A program made the position numbers and the translations under genes. Below, in pieces: positions 25,462 to 33,510 of a stretch of DNA of 64,000 nucleotides. Numbering within the stretch: the stretch's first letter is position 1; the number at the start of each line of letters is the position of its first letter. Where the stretch lies: positions 1 to 64,000 of the forward strand of contig CAYQOM010000002.1 in the NCBI GenBank assembly GCA_964419145.1. Reading direction: 5' to 3'. The notes under the pieces were generated by a model that was not told where the DNA came from, did no database searches, and saw only the letters and a program-made list of their open reading frames with translations. Origin of the DNA: UBA2336 sp964419145 (lineage in GTDB: Bacteria; Bacteroidota; Bacteroidia; Cytophagales; Cyclobacteriaceae).

Positions 25462-26732
25462 GCAATGGGTAGTGTAATGGTAAAGGTACTTCCTTTTCCT
25501 TCGTAACTTTCAAAATCAATCTTTCCGTCCAGCAAATCTACGTATCGTTTTACAATGTTCAATCCCAGGCCGGTGCCTTGAATATTGGTGGCATTGGTTG
25601 CCCTGAAGAAACGTTCAAAAAGGTGCTTGATTTCGTGTTCTGGTATGCCAATTCCTTCATCCCGAATGGCAATTACCAGGTCATTCTTGCTTTCTTTACA
25701 GGTAATGTGTATGGTTTTATTTCGCTCGGAATATTTGCTTGCATTGGAAATCAGGTTAAACAAGATATTGCGCATCACCCTGCGGTCAAGGGGAATATTT
25801 TTCTTCTTCAATGTGCAGGAGAGCTCAATGGTCTGGCCATCTTTCAACAGCGGCCTGATCTCCTCATGAATTTCATTGAAAAACTCATCGACATTTACCT
25901 CTTCCCGTTCAATTTCAACCCGTCCTTCTTCCAGTTTACCCAGCGAAAGAAAATCGTTTAGAATGGCGGTAAGGTGATTAACAGAGGATTTTATCCGTTG
26001 TATGTGCTTGTCAATTTTTTCAAGATCGCCCTTGTCTTTATATTGTTGTACCAACGAAGCCGAGCTCATTACCGTACTTAAGGGTGTGCGGAATTCATGC
26101 GAAGCAATGGAAACGAATTTTGTTTTCAGCTCATTCAGCTCACGTTCTTTTGCCAACGCCTTTTTGGTTTCTTCTTCAGCTTTCTTTCGTTCGGCAATCT
26201 GCTCCTGTAAAAAGTTATTGGCACGCTCCAGGTCTTCAACGAGTTTGTTTAATGCATCGGTACGGGCTTGCACTTTCTTCTCCAACTCGGCTGCATATAG
26301 CAGTAATTGTTCCTCGCTTTGCTTAAGTGCCCCCTCAACTTTTTTTCGCTCGGTAATGTCAATCACAAAGGCCACTACCATAAACAGGTTGTTGATTTCC
26401 TTGTAACTGAGGCTGACTTCCACTGGAAATTCATGCCCATCTTTTCGGATGGCCATCAGGTCGCGGCCTACACCCATGCGCCTGGGGGAAGGATTTTTAT
26501 GGAATTGTTCGCGGTAGTTAACGTGTTTGGATTGAAACCGGTTGGGTAGCAGAATCTCGAGTGGTTTGCCCGTAAGTTCACCGGTCGAGTACCCAAACAT
26601 CCGTTCTGATACGGGGTTAGCCAGTTGAATAATGCCTTTTTCGTCTACCATCAGGATGCCTTCGGCCGATCCCTGGAAAATTTCCCGAAAGGTTTCTGAT
26701 GAGTTAAACGCTATTTCGAAGGTGTTTTGCAT
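25458..26732 (-). CDS. PAS-domain sensor histidine kinase
   Basis: 424 residues from the ATG at 26732; the frame is open upstream only with a TTG start. No membrane helices, so cytoplasmic. PAS at about 12-130 (EGILMVDEKGIIQLANPVSERMFGYS in pieces), coiled coil about 130-205, HisKA with His212 (FVSIASHEFRTPLST), and the ATPase domain with NLISNASKYSERN, DEGIGIP and GTGLGLNIVKR. Partner of the overlapping receiver-Crp regulator. The PAS domain may sense redox, light or a ligand; no heme or flavin ligand is obvious. A Crp/Fnr-type operator lies 40-51 bp upstream. Confidence 0.9.
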   Translation of the reverse strand: MQNTFEIAFNSSETFREIFQGSAEGILMVDEKGIIQLANPVSERMFGYSTGELTGKPLEILLPNRFQSKHVNYREQFHKNPSPRRMGVGRDLMAIRKDGHEFPVEVSLSYKEINNLFMVVAFVIDITERKKVEGALKQSEEQLLLYAAELEKKVQARTDALNKLVEDLERANNFLQEQIAERKKAEEETKKALAKERELNELKTKFVSIASHEFRTPLSTVMSSASLVQQYKDKGDLEKIDKHIQRIKSSVNHLTAILNDFLSLGKLEEGRVEIEREEVNVDEFFNEIHEEIRPLLKDGQTIELSCTLKKKNIPLDRRVMRNILFNLISNASKYSERNKTIHITCKESKNDLVIAIRDEGIGIPEHEIKHLFERFFRATNATNIQGTGLGLNIVKRYVDLLDGKIDFESYEGKGSTFTITLPIA

Positions 26733-26771
26733 GATTTTAAAACTCCTCCAAGATAATGAACCGATCAAGTA

Positions 26772-26836
26772 TGACAAAAATCAGGTTGGAAATTGATGCA
26801 TGTCGTGATGATCGGCTCAAAAACCACCTACGTTCG
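26772..26836 (+). promoter_or_regulatory. Crp/Fnr-type operator and -7-like box in the kinase/usp divergent region
   Basis: TGACAAAAATCA at 26772-26783; with GGTT it matches the ccoNO operator over 16 bases. In the usp direction TACGTTCG (26829-26836) matches TAnnTTTG except one base, and its distance from the operator centre is 51.5 bp, identical to ccoNO. In the kinase direction no -7 box at 29.5 or 51.5 bp was found. Confidence 0.5.
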
Positions 26837-26867
26837 TAGCTGGAAATATAGTCTCGATTAATAAATT

Positions 26868-27302
26868 ATGAAGGCAATACTTTGTGCGATAGACCTGGAT
26901 GGAGCCTCAGAGAGGGCCCTGCGCGCAGCATTGGAGTTAGCCGCTGAGAAGCAAACCAACCTGATTGTCTTGTATGCCTATCGTTTATTGGAGCACAATG
27001 GCGAGGGGATTGCCGAGTATAGAAAGAAAACGGAAGCAGCTGCCCGCGATGCTTTTGATGTGCTGTTGAAGAAAATCCGAGCGGATAAAGCCCATGTTCC
27101 GGTTGAATTTATTACTGAAATTGGCTTTATGGCTGATCGGATCGATTATTACGTACGTAGCAATAAAATTTCGTGCGTGGTACTTGGGCAGCAATTGGCC
27201 ATTACCATGAATGAGCACAAAGGACTTACCTTTAATAACTTTCTGAATGCCATTAAAATTCCGGTACTCATTGTTCCCGAGGCTGTTGTTGAAACGGTTT
27301 GA
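26868..27302 (+). CDS. Universal stress protein (UspA family), single domain
   Basis: 144 residues with the Usp Rossmann-like fold: MKAILCAIDLDGASERALRA at the start, ISCVVLGQQ in the middle and IPVLIVPE at the end. The ATP-binding G-x2-G-x9-G loop of the UspA/UP12 type is replaced by LGQQLAITMNEHKGLTFNN, so it may not bind ATP. In many bacteria such proteins are induced by Fnr-type regulators at low oxygen, which matches the upstream operator. Followed after 72 bp by a tandem Usp. Confidence 0.85.
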   Translation: MKAILCAIDLDGASERALRAALELAAEKQTNLIVLYAYRLLEHNGEGIAEYRKKTEAAARDAFDVLLKKIRADKAHVPVEFITEIGFMADRIDYYVRSNKISCVVLGQQLAITMNEHKGLTFNNFLNAIKIPVLIVPEAVVETV

Positions 27303-27374
27303 CGATTATTACGCAGGGTGCGTTTGTTTATACGATAAAAATTATAATTTTAGCAACTGCAAAAACCCACAGCT

Positions 27375-28229
27375 ATGAAAAAAATACTCGTTCCCACCGA
27401 TTTCTCTAAAGAAGCACAAACTGCGGCTGAAGTGGCCAGCGGTATTGCACGGAAATCAGGTGCACAATTGATATTACTGCATGTAATTGAAGAAGGATCA
27501 AAGGAATCGTTTAAAGTAACCGGTGAAGTTGCGTATGCGGACATGGAAGATAAACTCTTTACCATGAAACTGATTGAACGTACGCGCAAACAAATGGAAC
27601 GATTTGCTGAAAGCTCTTTCTTTTCAGGTGTTAAGGTAATTCAGGAATTGCGCATGGGTTCTCCCTATCATGGCATGCGGGCCATTATTACCGAGCACAA
27701 GGTGGATCTGGTGGTAATGGGAACAGCCGGTAAATCGAACCTGACCGAAATGATTATCGGATCGAATACGGAAAAAGTGGTTCGTCATGCGCATTGCCCG
27801 GTGCTAACCATTCAAAAGAAACCTGTGCGTTCAGAGTTTAAGAATATTGTATATGCCACTTCCATGAGCAAAGATGAGGAGGTATTTTCACGGATTGTGA
27901 AGAAAGCACAAACCATGTACGACTCAACCATTCACCTGGTGCGTATTAATACACCGGGTAATTTTCAGCGCGATGCCGTAGTGAAGAAATACATGAACGA
28001 CTTTGCCAAGAAACTGCAACTGAAAAATTATACAGTTAATGTATTCAACGACATAACCGAAGAGGAAGGTATTATTTATTTTGCTGAAAGCATTAGTGCC
28101 GACATGATTGCGATGGCTACCCACGGCCGTACCGGTTTTGCACACGTGCTGGCCGGAAGCATTGCCGAAGATGTAGTGAACCACAGCAAGCGCCCTGTGC
28201 TTACCTTTGTAGTAAAGCACCGGAAATAA
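27375..28229 (+). CDS. Universal stress protein with two tandem Usp domains
   Basis: 284 residues made of two Usp domains (about 1-150 and 152-284). The first has KKILVPTDFSKEAQTAAEVA and ATP-loop-like VMGTAGKSNLTEMIIGSN. The second is weaker at its start and ends IAMATHGRTGFAHVLAGS, which keeps a G-x2-G-x9-GS pattern. Both halves end with the family strand PVLT. Likely a cytoplasmic ATP-binding stress protein. Probably transcribed with the single-domain usp upstream and ended by the terminator at 28255-28284. Confidence 0.9.
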   Translation: MKKILVPTDFSKEAQTAAEVASGIARKSGAQLILLHVIEEGSKESFKVTGEVAYADMEDKLFTMKLIERTRKQMERFAESSFFSGVKVIQELRMGSPYHGMRAIITEHKVDLVVMGTAGKSNLTEMIIGSNTEKVVRHAHCPVLTIQKKPVRSEFKNIVYATSMSKDEEVFSRIVKKAQTMYDSTIHLVRINTPGNFQRDAVVKKYMNDFAKKLQLKNYTVNVFNDITEEEGIIYFAESISADMIAMATHGRTGFAHVLAGSIAEDVVNHSKRPVLTFVVKHRK

Positions 28230-28254
28230 AAATGTAACGATTAAAATCAAACTC

Positions 28255-28284
28255 AGCCCGGAGGAATTTCTTCCGGGCTTTTTT
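28255..28284 (+). terminator. Intrinsic terminator after the usp genes
   Basis: AGCCCGGA (28255-28262) pairs with TCCGGGCT (28272-28279), followed by six T residues (28279-28284). The next gene's ATG is at 28286, two bases later. Confidence 0.85.
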
Positions 28285-28285
28285 C

Positions 28286-29065
28286 ATGAAAGATTATTAC
28301 AGCATTTTAGGGGTAACGTCTACCGCGCATGCCAGCGATATAAAACGGGCTTATCGCAGGTTGGTGCAGCAGTTGCATCCCGACATCAATCCCGATCCGC
28401 AAGCTGCTGAACTTATCAAGGTTGTAAATGAAGCTTATGATGTGTTGGGCGACCCGATTAAGCGCAGCGCATACGATTACTCCTTACAGAACCTTTTCAC
28501 CACTGTTGTTGTAGAAGAAACGCCACCACATCGCGACCGCGCGTATAGGAGAAGAGCAGCCTATCCACCCCGGCAAAAGCAAGGACCAACCCAACGCGAT
28601 ATGATGGAATGGACCATGCCTTACCTTCATAAAATATGGGGGGCTGGTTGTTTTGTTTGCTTGTTTCTATTGGTTGATTTTTTACTGCCACGAAATTTTT
28701 CTTCAGAAACCATTATTCGGTTTCGTACAAGGGAATTACGAGGCGGTGTGTACACCTATTTCATTACCGATAAGGGAAGAGACCTCAGTGTTACCCAAAA
28801 GGATTTTCAACAAATGAGCGTTGGTGATGAACTGATTTTGGAAGAAACACCCTTGGTTGGTGTACTGGTGGGAGGCCGCACCTCTTCAGGATTGGTGCTT
28901 TCGGGTAATCTGGGGACGCTGTATGGGAATTTTGTTTTCGTTCCTGTATTGCTGCTGATAGCTTCTGTTTTGGGAGTCAGCAAAATAGGTTCCCTGGAGT
29001 TTCGGTTTAATCTTGGAGTTGTAAGTGTATTCGTGCTTATCTTTACCATTATTCTGATGTTTTAG
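28286..29065 (+). CDS. J-domain membrane protein
   Basis: 259 residues. An N-terminal DnaJ J-domain (1-67) has the HPD tripeptide at 31-33 (LVQQLHPDINP) and DYYSILGV at the start. A basic linker (about 75-110) is followed by a membrane helix at about 117-135, a beta-rich extracytoplasmic loop (about 140-205) and two further helices (about 212-228 and 240-258). It would recruit Hsp70 (DnaK) to the membrane. The start codon directly follows the usp terminator, leaving no space for a leader of its own. Followed by yciH after 1 bp. Confidence 0.82.
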   Translation: MKDYYSILGVTSTAHASDIKRAYRRLVQQLHPDINPDPQAAELIKVVNEAYDVLGDPIKRSAYDYSLQNLFTTVVVEETPPHRDRAYRRRAAYPPRQKQGPTQRDMMEWTMPYLHKIWGAGCFVCLFLLVDFLLPRNFSSETIIRFRTRELRGGVYTYFITDKGRDLSVTQKDFQQMSVGDELILEETPLVGVLVGGRTSSGLVLSGNLGTLYGNFVFVPVLLLIASVLGVSKIGSLEFRFNLGVVSVFVLIFTIILMF

Positions 29066-29066
29066 T

Positions 29067-29414
29067 ATGGCCAAGAAAAACGACTGGAAAAACCGCGAAG
29101 GGGTGGTGTATTCTACATCATCTGACTTTAATTATAGCTACCAGCAGGATGATGAAGCCGCAACCTTACCACCTCAGCAACAGCAATTAAAAGTACTGCT
29201 CGACAAAAGCGGCAGAGCCGGTAAACAGGTTACGTTGGTAACCGGTTTCATCGGTACAGCCAACGACCTGGAGACGCTTGGCAAAACATTGAAAAATAAA
29301 TGCGGTACCGGTGGCTCGGTAAAAGATGGTGAAATTATCATTCAAGGCGATTTCCGCGATCGTGTGGTGCAGTTGTTGGTGAAGGATGGGTATAAAGCGA
29401 AAAGGGTGGGGTAA
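29067..29414 (+). CDS. yciH: SUI1/eIF1-like translation factor (YciH family)
   Basis: 115 residues. The C-terminal SUI1 domain (about 40-113) has GRAGKQVTLVTGFIGTANDL, then KNKCGTGGSVKDGEIIIQGD, the hallmark of eIF1/YciH proteins that act in start-codon selection or stress translation. The N-terminal 35 residues are polar and probably disordered. Starts 1 bp after the J-domain gene and is probably cotranscribed. Confidence 0.9.
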   Translation: MAKKNDWKNREGVVYSTSSDFNYSYQQDDEAATLPPQQQQLKVLLDKSGRAGKQVTLVTGFIGTANDLETLGKTLKNKCGTGGSVKDGEIIIQGDFRDRVVQLLVKDGYKAKRVG

Positions 29415-29445
29415 AATTAATTTGGATTTTCTATCTCAAATAACC

Positions 29446-30030
29446 GTGAGAAGAATTTTTCTTTTGGTTTTTAGTTTTCTGACGCTTAATTCTTTTGGTC
29501 AGGATCAAGGAATGTTGAGAAGCGACTCTATAAACATTTCCTTGGTAGGAAAATATATGCTCATAGCTTTTGGCGTTGGAATAGATTTTCCGATTAAGCA
29601 GAGTTCTGTTACGGTTCAGGTTGGATTCAGCGGGACTCCAAATTCTCATCTTGATTTTAGTAAAGAGAAAGTAGCAAGTATTGAGTATAAGCACTATTCA
29701 GCAACAGAGCGTCCTAATGATCAATTTTATTTTGGTATCTATTCTATTTACAAAAGAATTGATCATCCGGGGCCTCATGAATCGACATATAAAGGTAATT
29801 GGACTGAGAGTAAAAACATTGGAATAGGACCATTATATGGAATGAAATGGTATAAGGGAAAAAAGATTTATCTGGAGGGTTTTCTTGGAGCCCATGTTGG
29901 CTGGCGATGGGGTGAAAAAAGAATGGATGATATCAATTCAATACCGGTTGAATCTTACTATACTGCTGATGAATTTATGTACGGAATTCGGTTTGGTTTT
30001 TTGGTTGGCTTTCATCCGATAAAAAAATAG
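29446..30030 (+). CDS. Hypothetical exported protein
   Basis: About 194 residues from a GTG at 29446, chosen because it gives a clean signal peptide (RRIFLLVFSFLTLNSFG, then QDQ). The frame is open to an ATG at 29386 inside yciH, and a TTG at 29422 is another option. The mature part is beta-rich with aromatic girdle-like strands (DQFYFGIYSIYKRI, KKIYLEGFLGAHVGWRWG, FMYGIRFGFLVGFHP), suggesting a small outer-membrane barrel. No family recognised. Slightly more AT-rich than its neighbours. Confidence 0.6.
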   Translation: MRRIFLLVFSFLTLNSFGQDQGMLRSDSINISLVGKYMLIAFGVGIDFPIKQSSVTVQVGFSGTPNSHLDFSKEKVASIEYKHYSATERPNDQFYFGIYSIYKRIDHPGPHESTYKGNWTESKNIGIGPLYGMKWYKGKKIYLEGFLGAHVGWRWGEKRMDDINSIPVESYYTADEFMYGIRFGFLVGFHPIKK

Positions 30031-30070
30031 ACTTGTTTTACGAACCCACTATCTTATTTGAAATAAGAAC

Positions 30071-30127
30071 TAACCACATAGAACCATAGCGTTGATCAAC
30101 TATGTACCCTATGTTTCTATGTGGTTA
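30071..30127. terminator. Bidirectional terminator-like hairpin between convergent genes
   Basis: TAACCACATAGAA (30071-30083) and TTCTATGTGGTTA (30115-30127) are perfect 13-bp complements, with an inner pair CATAG/CTATG at 30085-30089 and 30100-30104. It sits between two convergent genes. The T-runs are short, so function as a terminator is inferred from position. Confidence 0.55.
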
Positions 30128-30154
30128 ATATCCTGGTTTGTGCACCTATAAATA

Positions 30155-30982
30155 TCAAATGCTTACCGCCACCTGACCAGCTGTCGACTTCGACAGGTAC
30201 TCATACCCCCGGTACAACACCAGTATTTCAACGATGATGGCCGGAACCATGATGATGTACGCGATAAAGAAAAAGATTACCGTAATCAATGCACAGCCAA
30301 TAAGAATTTCCAGAATGCCAGCCACGCGCGACAACTCACCCATACCATCCTGAAGCCGGATGAGTGCAATGCCAAATACAAAGGTGAGTGCTCCTGATAC
30401 CGCAGCGGCAATGGAGTAAGGCAACCATAGTCGTTCTGTGTCGCCTGAAAAAAGTGTTACGCAATCTAATATGCCAACGCCAAGCACAGCAGCGATCATT
30501 AGGTATGCGCCAATAGTAAGTAATTTGTTTTCAAATAATTTGCTCAACAGAATAAATCCTCTGGCAAACAGCGTGTAGGCAGCCATCATAACTACGGTGA
30601 GACCGATATACACCATGTTCAGCCAGGGCTCCCAATCCCGCTCTTTGGTTAGCCAGGCAATATCAAAGGCGCCTAAGCTTATTTCAACAGCCAGGTAAAT
30701 CGCTCCGGCAATTACGGCAGTCAACAGTATACCGCGACCGGAATGTTCCAATTGTTCAGTTCTTGTTTCCATGTTAGTGGGTTTCGTTAAAAATGTTTCA
30801 TACGATTCCCCCAGGGTTTCCAGTAAAATTTTCACGGTCGACATACGTGGCAGTACTTCCCCCGCTTCAATGCGTTGAATAGTGCGCACGCTTACATGAC
30901 TTTTTTCTACCAGTTCTTCCTGGGTAAGGTTTCGTTCTTTGCGCAGGGCGGTTAAGCGCCTGCCGAGTTCGGGCTGTTGCAT
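30155..30982 (-). CDS. XRE-family regulator with C-terminal membrane domain
   Basis: 275 residues. The helix-turn-helix is at 4-62 (RRLTALRKERNLTQEELVEK, SVRTIQRIEAGEVLP). After a polar linker, residues about 80-260 hold five to six hydrophobic segments (GILLTAVIAGAIYLAVEIS, LTIGAYLMIAAVLGVGIL and others). This membrane-anchored HTH layout is common in Bacteroidota and may sense envelope or membrane signals. Targets unknown. Convergent with the exported protein. Confidence 0.85.
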   Translation of the reverse strand: MQQPELGRRLTALRKERNLTQEELVEKSHVSVRTIQRIEAGEVLPRMSTVKILLETLGESYETFLTKPTNMETRTEQLEHSGRGILLTAVIAGAIYLAVEISLGAFDIAWLTKERDWEPWLNMVYIGLTVVMMAAYTLFARGFILLSKLFENKLLTIGAYLMIAAVLGVGILDCVTLFSGDTERLWLPYSIAAAVSGALTFVFGIALIRLQDGMGELSRVAGILEILIGCALITVIFFFIAYIIMVPAIIVEILVLYRGYEYLSKSTAGQVAVSI

Positions 30983-31131
30983 TGTACAATACGGTTTAGC
31001 TGTGCAATGATACGGGTATTACCGCTTTGGGATAGCGTATTTAGCCCGTCACTTGCCCGTCATTTGTAAAAAGCAGGAAAGCAGAAAGAATGGTAACTCT
31101 TTTGCGCTTGAGATGCTGGATTAGATGAAAA

Positions 31132-31587
31132 TTAAAGCACTGAAACCAGGCCACCAATAACTATTGTTGGCTTCATGGTAACCGTTGAGGTAATGGAATT
31201 GGTAATCAGGCAAGCCGCTTCAGCTTTTTCCAGCACACGGAGTGCCCGGGCCTGATCTTTTTCATGTGAAATTACCAATTGCGGCTCCAGCAATACTTCG
31301 GTCATTTTGTATTTGCCGTCAACCTGCTCCAGTTTTCCGCTGGCTTGGCAGGCGAAACTTTCAAATTCCAGTTTGGAGTTTTCTGCAATAGCCAGAAAAG
31401 TGGTCATGAAGCAACTGCTTACGGCTGCGGTAAACAAATGCTCAGGCGACCAGATTTTTTCTACTCCATGTGGGAAGGGAGGGGGCGTGGCGACTTCCAC
31501 AGTTTTGGCCAGTTCTTCGCTAAAAAGTACACCTTGACGATCGTGTTGCCAGGAAAGATTGACGGTATAGGAATGTGATAAAGCCAT
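31132..31587 (-). CDS. OsmC/Ohr-family protein
   Basis: 151-residue OsmC-fold protein. Redox cysteines Cys59 (TAAVSSCFMTTF) and Cys126 (AEAACLITNSI) are both present, as in thiol-dependent hydroperoxide reductases. LFTAAVSSCFMTTFLAIAE and HEKDQARALRVLEKAE fit the OsmC/YhfA-type subgroup. It would detoxify organic or fatty-acid peroxides in the cytoplasm. Its promoter shows the Crp/Fnr-type operator at the same spacing as ric and the FabH-like gene. Stands alone. Confidence 0.88.
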   Translation of the reverse strand: MALSHSYTVNLSWQHDRQGVLFSEELAKTVEVATPPPFPHGVEKIWSPEHLFTAAVSSCFMTTFLAIAENSKLEFESFACQASGKLEQVDGKYKMTEVLLEPQLVISHEKDQARALRVLEKAEAACLITNSITSTVTMKPTIVIGGLVSVL

Positions 31588-31606
31588 GATTCAAAAATTG
31601 TTTTAA

Positions 31607-31649
31607 CAAAGAAACAATGGCCTGTATATAAGGAATATGACTTAAGTCA
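31607..31649 (-). promoter_or_regulatory. Crp/Fnr-type operator and -7 box of the osmC promoter
   Basis: TGACTTAAGTCA at 31638-31649 is a perfect palindrome (TGAC-N4-GTCA, spacer TTAA). On the minus strand TTTCTTTG (31614 to 31607) matches TAnnTTTG except the second base. The operator centre is 29.5 bp upstream of the box, giving a site near -42. Confidence 0.55.
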
Positions 31650-31686
31650 CATTAAAGGATGTTTTTTGTTTGATTTACTTAAAAGA

Positions 31687-32457
31687 TCACTTGCCGTCAA
31701 ACCACTCTTTAAATGGATTCACTTTTTCGCGGCTTACGATTATTTCCTTGTCGAACTCCTGGGTCAGTGAAATTTTCAACCGGCTGTTCGAATACATCAT
31801 CACATCTTTAATGGCATGAATATTCAAAATGAACGTGCGGTTTACGCGATAAAATACGGTTGGGTCCAGCAGGTCTTCCAGTGTTTCCAGGGTATAATCA
31901 ACAATGAACTTGCGGTTTTGTGTGGTTACCAGGTATACATCGCGTCCATCAGCATAAAACAAGCTGATCTGATCGGCTGTGATGGAACGAATGTGGTCGC
32001 CCAGCTTAACCATGAATCGGGTTTTGTAATCTTTGGTTTTGTTGGAGCTGAAAACATCACTTAACTGCCGCGTTTTTGAATCACTCCACTGCAATTGTTC
32101 GCGCAGGCTTTCCAACTTTTTCAGGCTGTTTGATAGATCAGTGAACGTAATGGGCTTTAGCAAATAATCGATGCTGTTTACTTTGAAAGCATCCAGGGCA
32201 AACTCATTGAAGGCGGTAATGAATATAACTGGTTTGCGTACCTGCACCTGCTGAAAAATCTGAAAACTGAGTCCGTCAATCAATTGGATGTCCATAAAAA
32301 TCAGGTCAACATTTTCCTGATTTTCCTTTAACCATGAAACCGCATCGGCCACCGTGCTGAGGCGACCGGCAACTGTTGTGGCGGGGTCATATTTCAACAG
32401 GTAACGTTCCAGCTTTTCAGCAGCAGGTACTTCATCTTCAATGATCAAAACCTTCAT
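31687..32457 (-). CDS. LytTR-family response regulator
   Basis: 256 residues. The receiver (1-120) has phospho-acceptor Asp56 (IFMDIQLIDGLSF) and the Lys of DYLLKPI. The LytTR DNA-binding domain is at about 150-254 (KLGDHIRSITADQISLFYAD, LDPTVFYRVNRTFILNIHAI). Last gene of a run with two LytS-like sensor genes and a repeat protein; it starts 3 bp after the degenerate kinase. Regulates unknown targets. Confidence 0.9.
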   Translation of the reverse strand: MKVLIIEDEVPAAEKLERYLLKYDPATTVAGRLSTVADAVSWLKENQENVDLIFMDIQLIDGLSFQIFQQVQVRKPVIFITAFNEFALDAFKVNSIDYLLKPITFTDLSNSLKKLESLREQLQWSDSKTRQLSDVFSSNKTKDYKTRFMVKLGDHIRSITADQISLFYADGRDVYLVTTQNRKFIVDYTLETLEDLLDPTVFYRVNRTFILNIHAIKDVMMYSNSRLKISLTQEFDKEIIVSREKVNPFKEWFDGK

Positions 32458-32460
32458 CTT

Positions 32461-33510
32461 TCAGGCAACTTCTTCCACGATGCGAACAACCGGAAATTTA
32501 ACATAATTTTCTTCATAGGCTTTAACCTGAATCATGGGTTTGTCGCTATACAGTGTGTATGATTTCTGCAAGCGTAAAAAGGCATGCAAACTGTGTTCAT
32601 GCGCAAGCAATTTATCGTTCAATTTGCTTTGAAGTACCAGATATTCATGATCCTCCAGGTAGCAGGAAATAACAAAAGTCTCGCGGGTATTGATGATGGT
32701 GTTTCGTACAAGGTTTTCCAAGGCAATAGGCAATGACCCGGGTATAAGCACCAATGATTGTTGCGTTACTTCCGGGTGGACCTGCAGTATCAATTGTCCT
32801 GCGTACTTTTCATTTAACAAACGTAACACATCTCGGCCTGCCTCCAATTCATCATTTACCGGAACAAATTCTTTATGACGATTGGTAAGCATATAGCGAT
32901 AGGTGGAGGCGAGACAGTCAATATATTCCTCGGCTTTTTCGGTGTTGTGATACATTAACCCAATGGTACTTTCAAGACTTTCATACAACAGGTCTGGGTT
33001 GATATCGTTTTTGAACTCAGTAATTTCCATCTCCAGCACTTCCTGCTGTTGTTTTTCAGATTGAAGTTTTAAGGTGTTTTCACGATTGAGGTAATAATTG
33101 CTATAGAATAACACATTATACAAGAGAGCGGTGAAGGAATAGATAATACTAAATATCAACAATTGCGAAGGCGAAATGCTGAACCCTACAACCCAGTTGA
33201 AGTATTGGGTGAGGCCCAACACTACCAGGCCTACACTGATTGCGGAAGACGTCAGTACCTGAACCGGTATGGCGGAGGATTGCCAGGTTTCGGGTAAGTA
33301 TTTTTCTACTAGCAAAATGGTAATCCGTACCGATTCAAATGAAAGGAACGTGAGGGCAATGCAGATATATACTTCCTGTCCGATGAATATTTCCTTAAGT
33401 TGGCTGAGGTTGTTATTGATCAGCAGAATCAGTAGGTATACAATCACACCATACACTACGGGAGCAAGCAGCCGAAATAAAGGGTGATGAATGAAGTACT
33501 TCTTTTTCAT
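32461..33510 (-). CDS. Degenerate LytS-type sensor (pseudokinase)
   Basis: 349 residues with four hydrophobic segments (about 12-32, 45-68, 82-101, 115-140) and a cytoplasmic part aligned to the His_kinase domain. Where the intact neighbour has KSQLSPHYLFNSLN, this protein has KNDINPDLLYESLE: the phosphorylated His is Asp173 and both conserved Asn are Glu. The ATPase region keeps ENLVRN near 265 but has no recognisable glycine boxes. It should not autophosphorylate. It overlaps the intact kinase gene by 4 bp, so it probably acts as a partner or adaptor of that kinase or of the response regulator. Confidence 0.82.
   Translation of the reverse strand: MKKKYFIHHPLFRLLAPVVYGVIVYLLILLINNNLSQLKEIFIGQEVYICIALTFLSFESVRITILLVEKYLPETWQSSAIPVQVLTSSAISVGLVVLGLTQYFNWVVGFSISPSQLLIFSIIYSFTALLYNVLFYSNYYLNRENTLKLQSEKQQQEVLEMEITEFKNDINPDLLYESLESTIGLMYHNTEKAEEYIDCLASTYRYMLTNRHKEFVPVNDELEAGRDVLRLLNEKYAGQLILQVHPEVTQQSLVLIPGSLPIALENLVRNTIINTRETFVISCYLEDHEYLVLQSKLNDKLLAHEHSLHAFLRLQKSYTLYSDKPMIQVKAYEENYVKFPVVRIVEEVA

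Noticed and set aside
27300..27311. TGACGATTATTA before the tandem usp gene as another operator
   Set aside because: One mismatch in the second half-site and no -7 box at either fixed distance.
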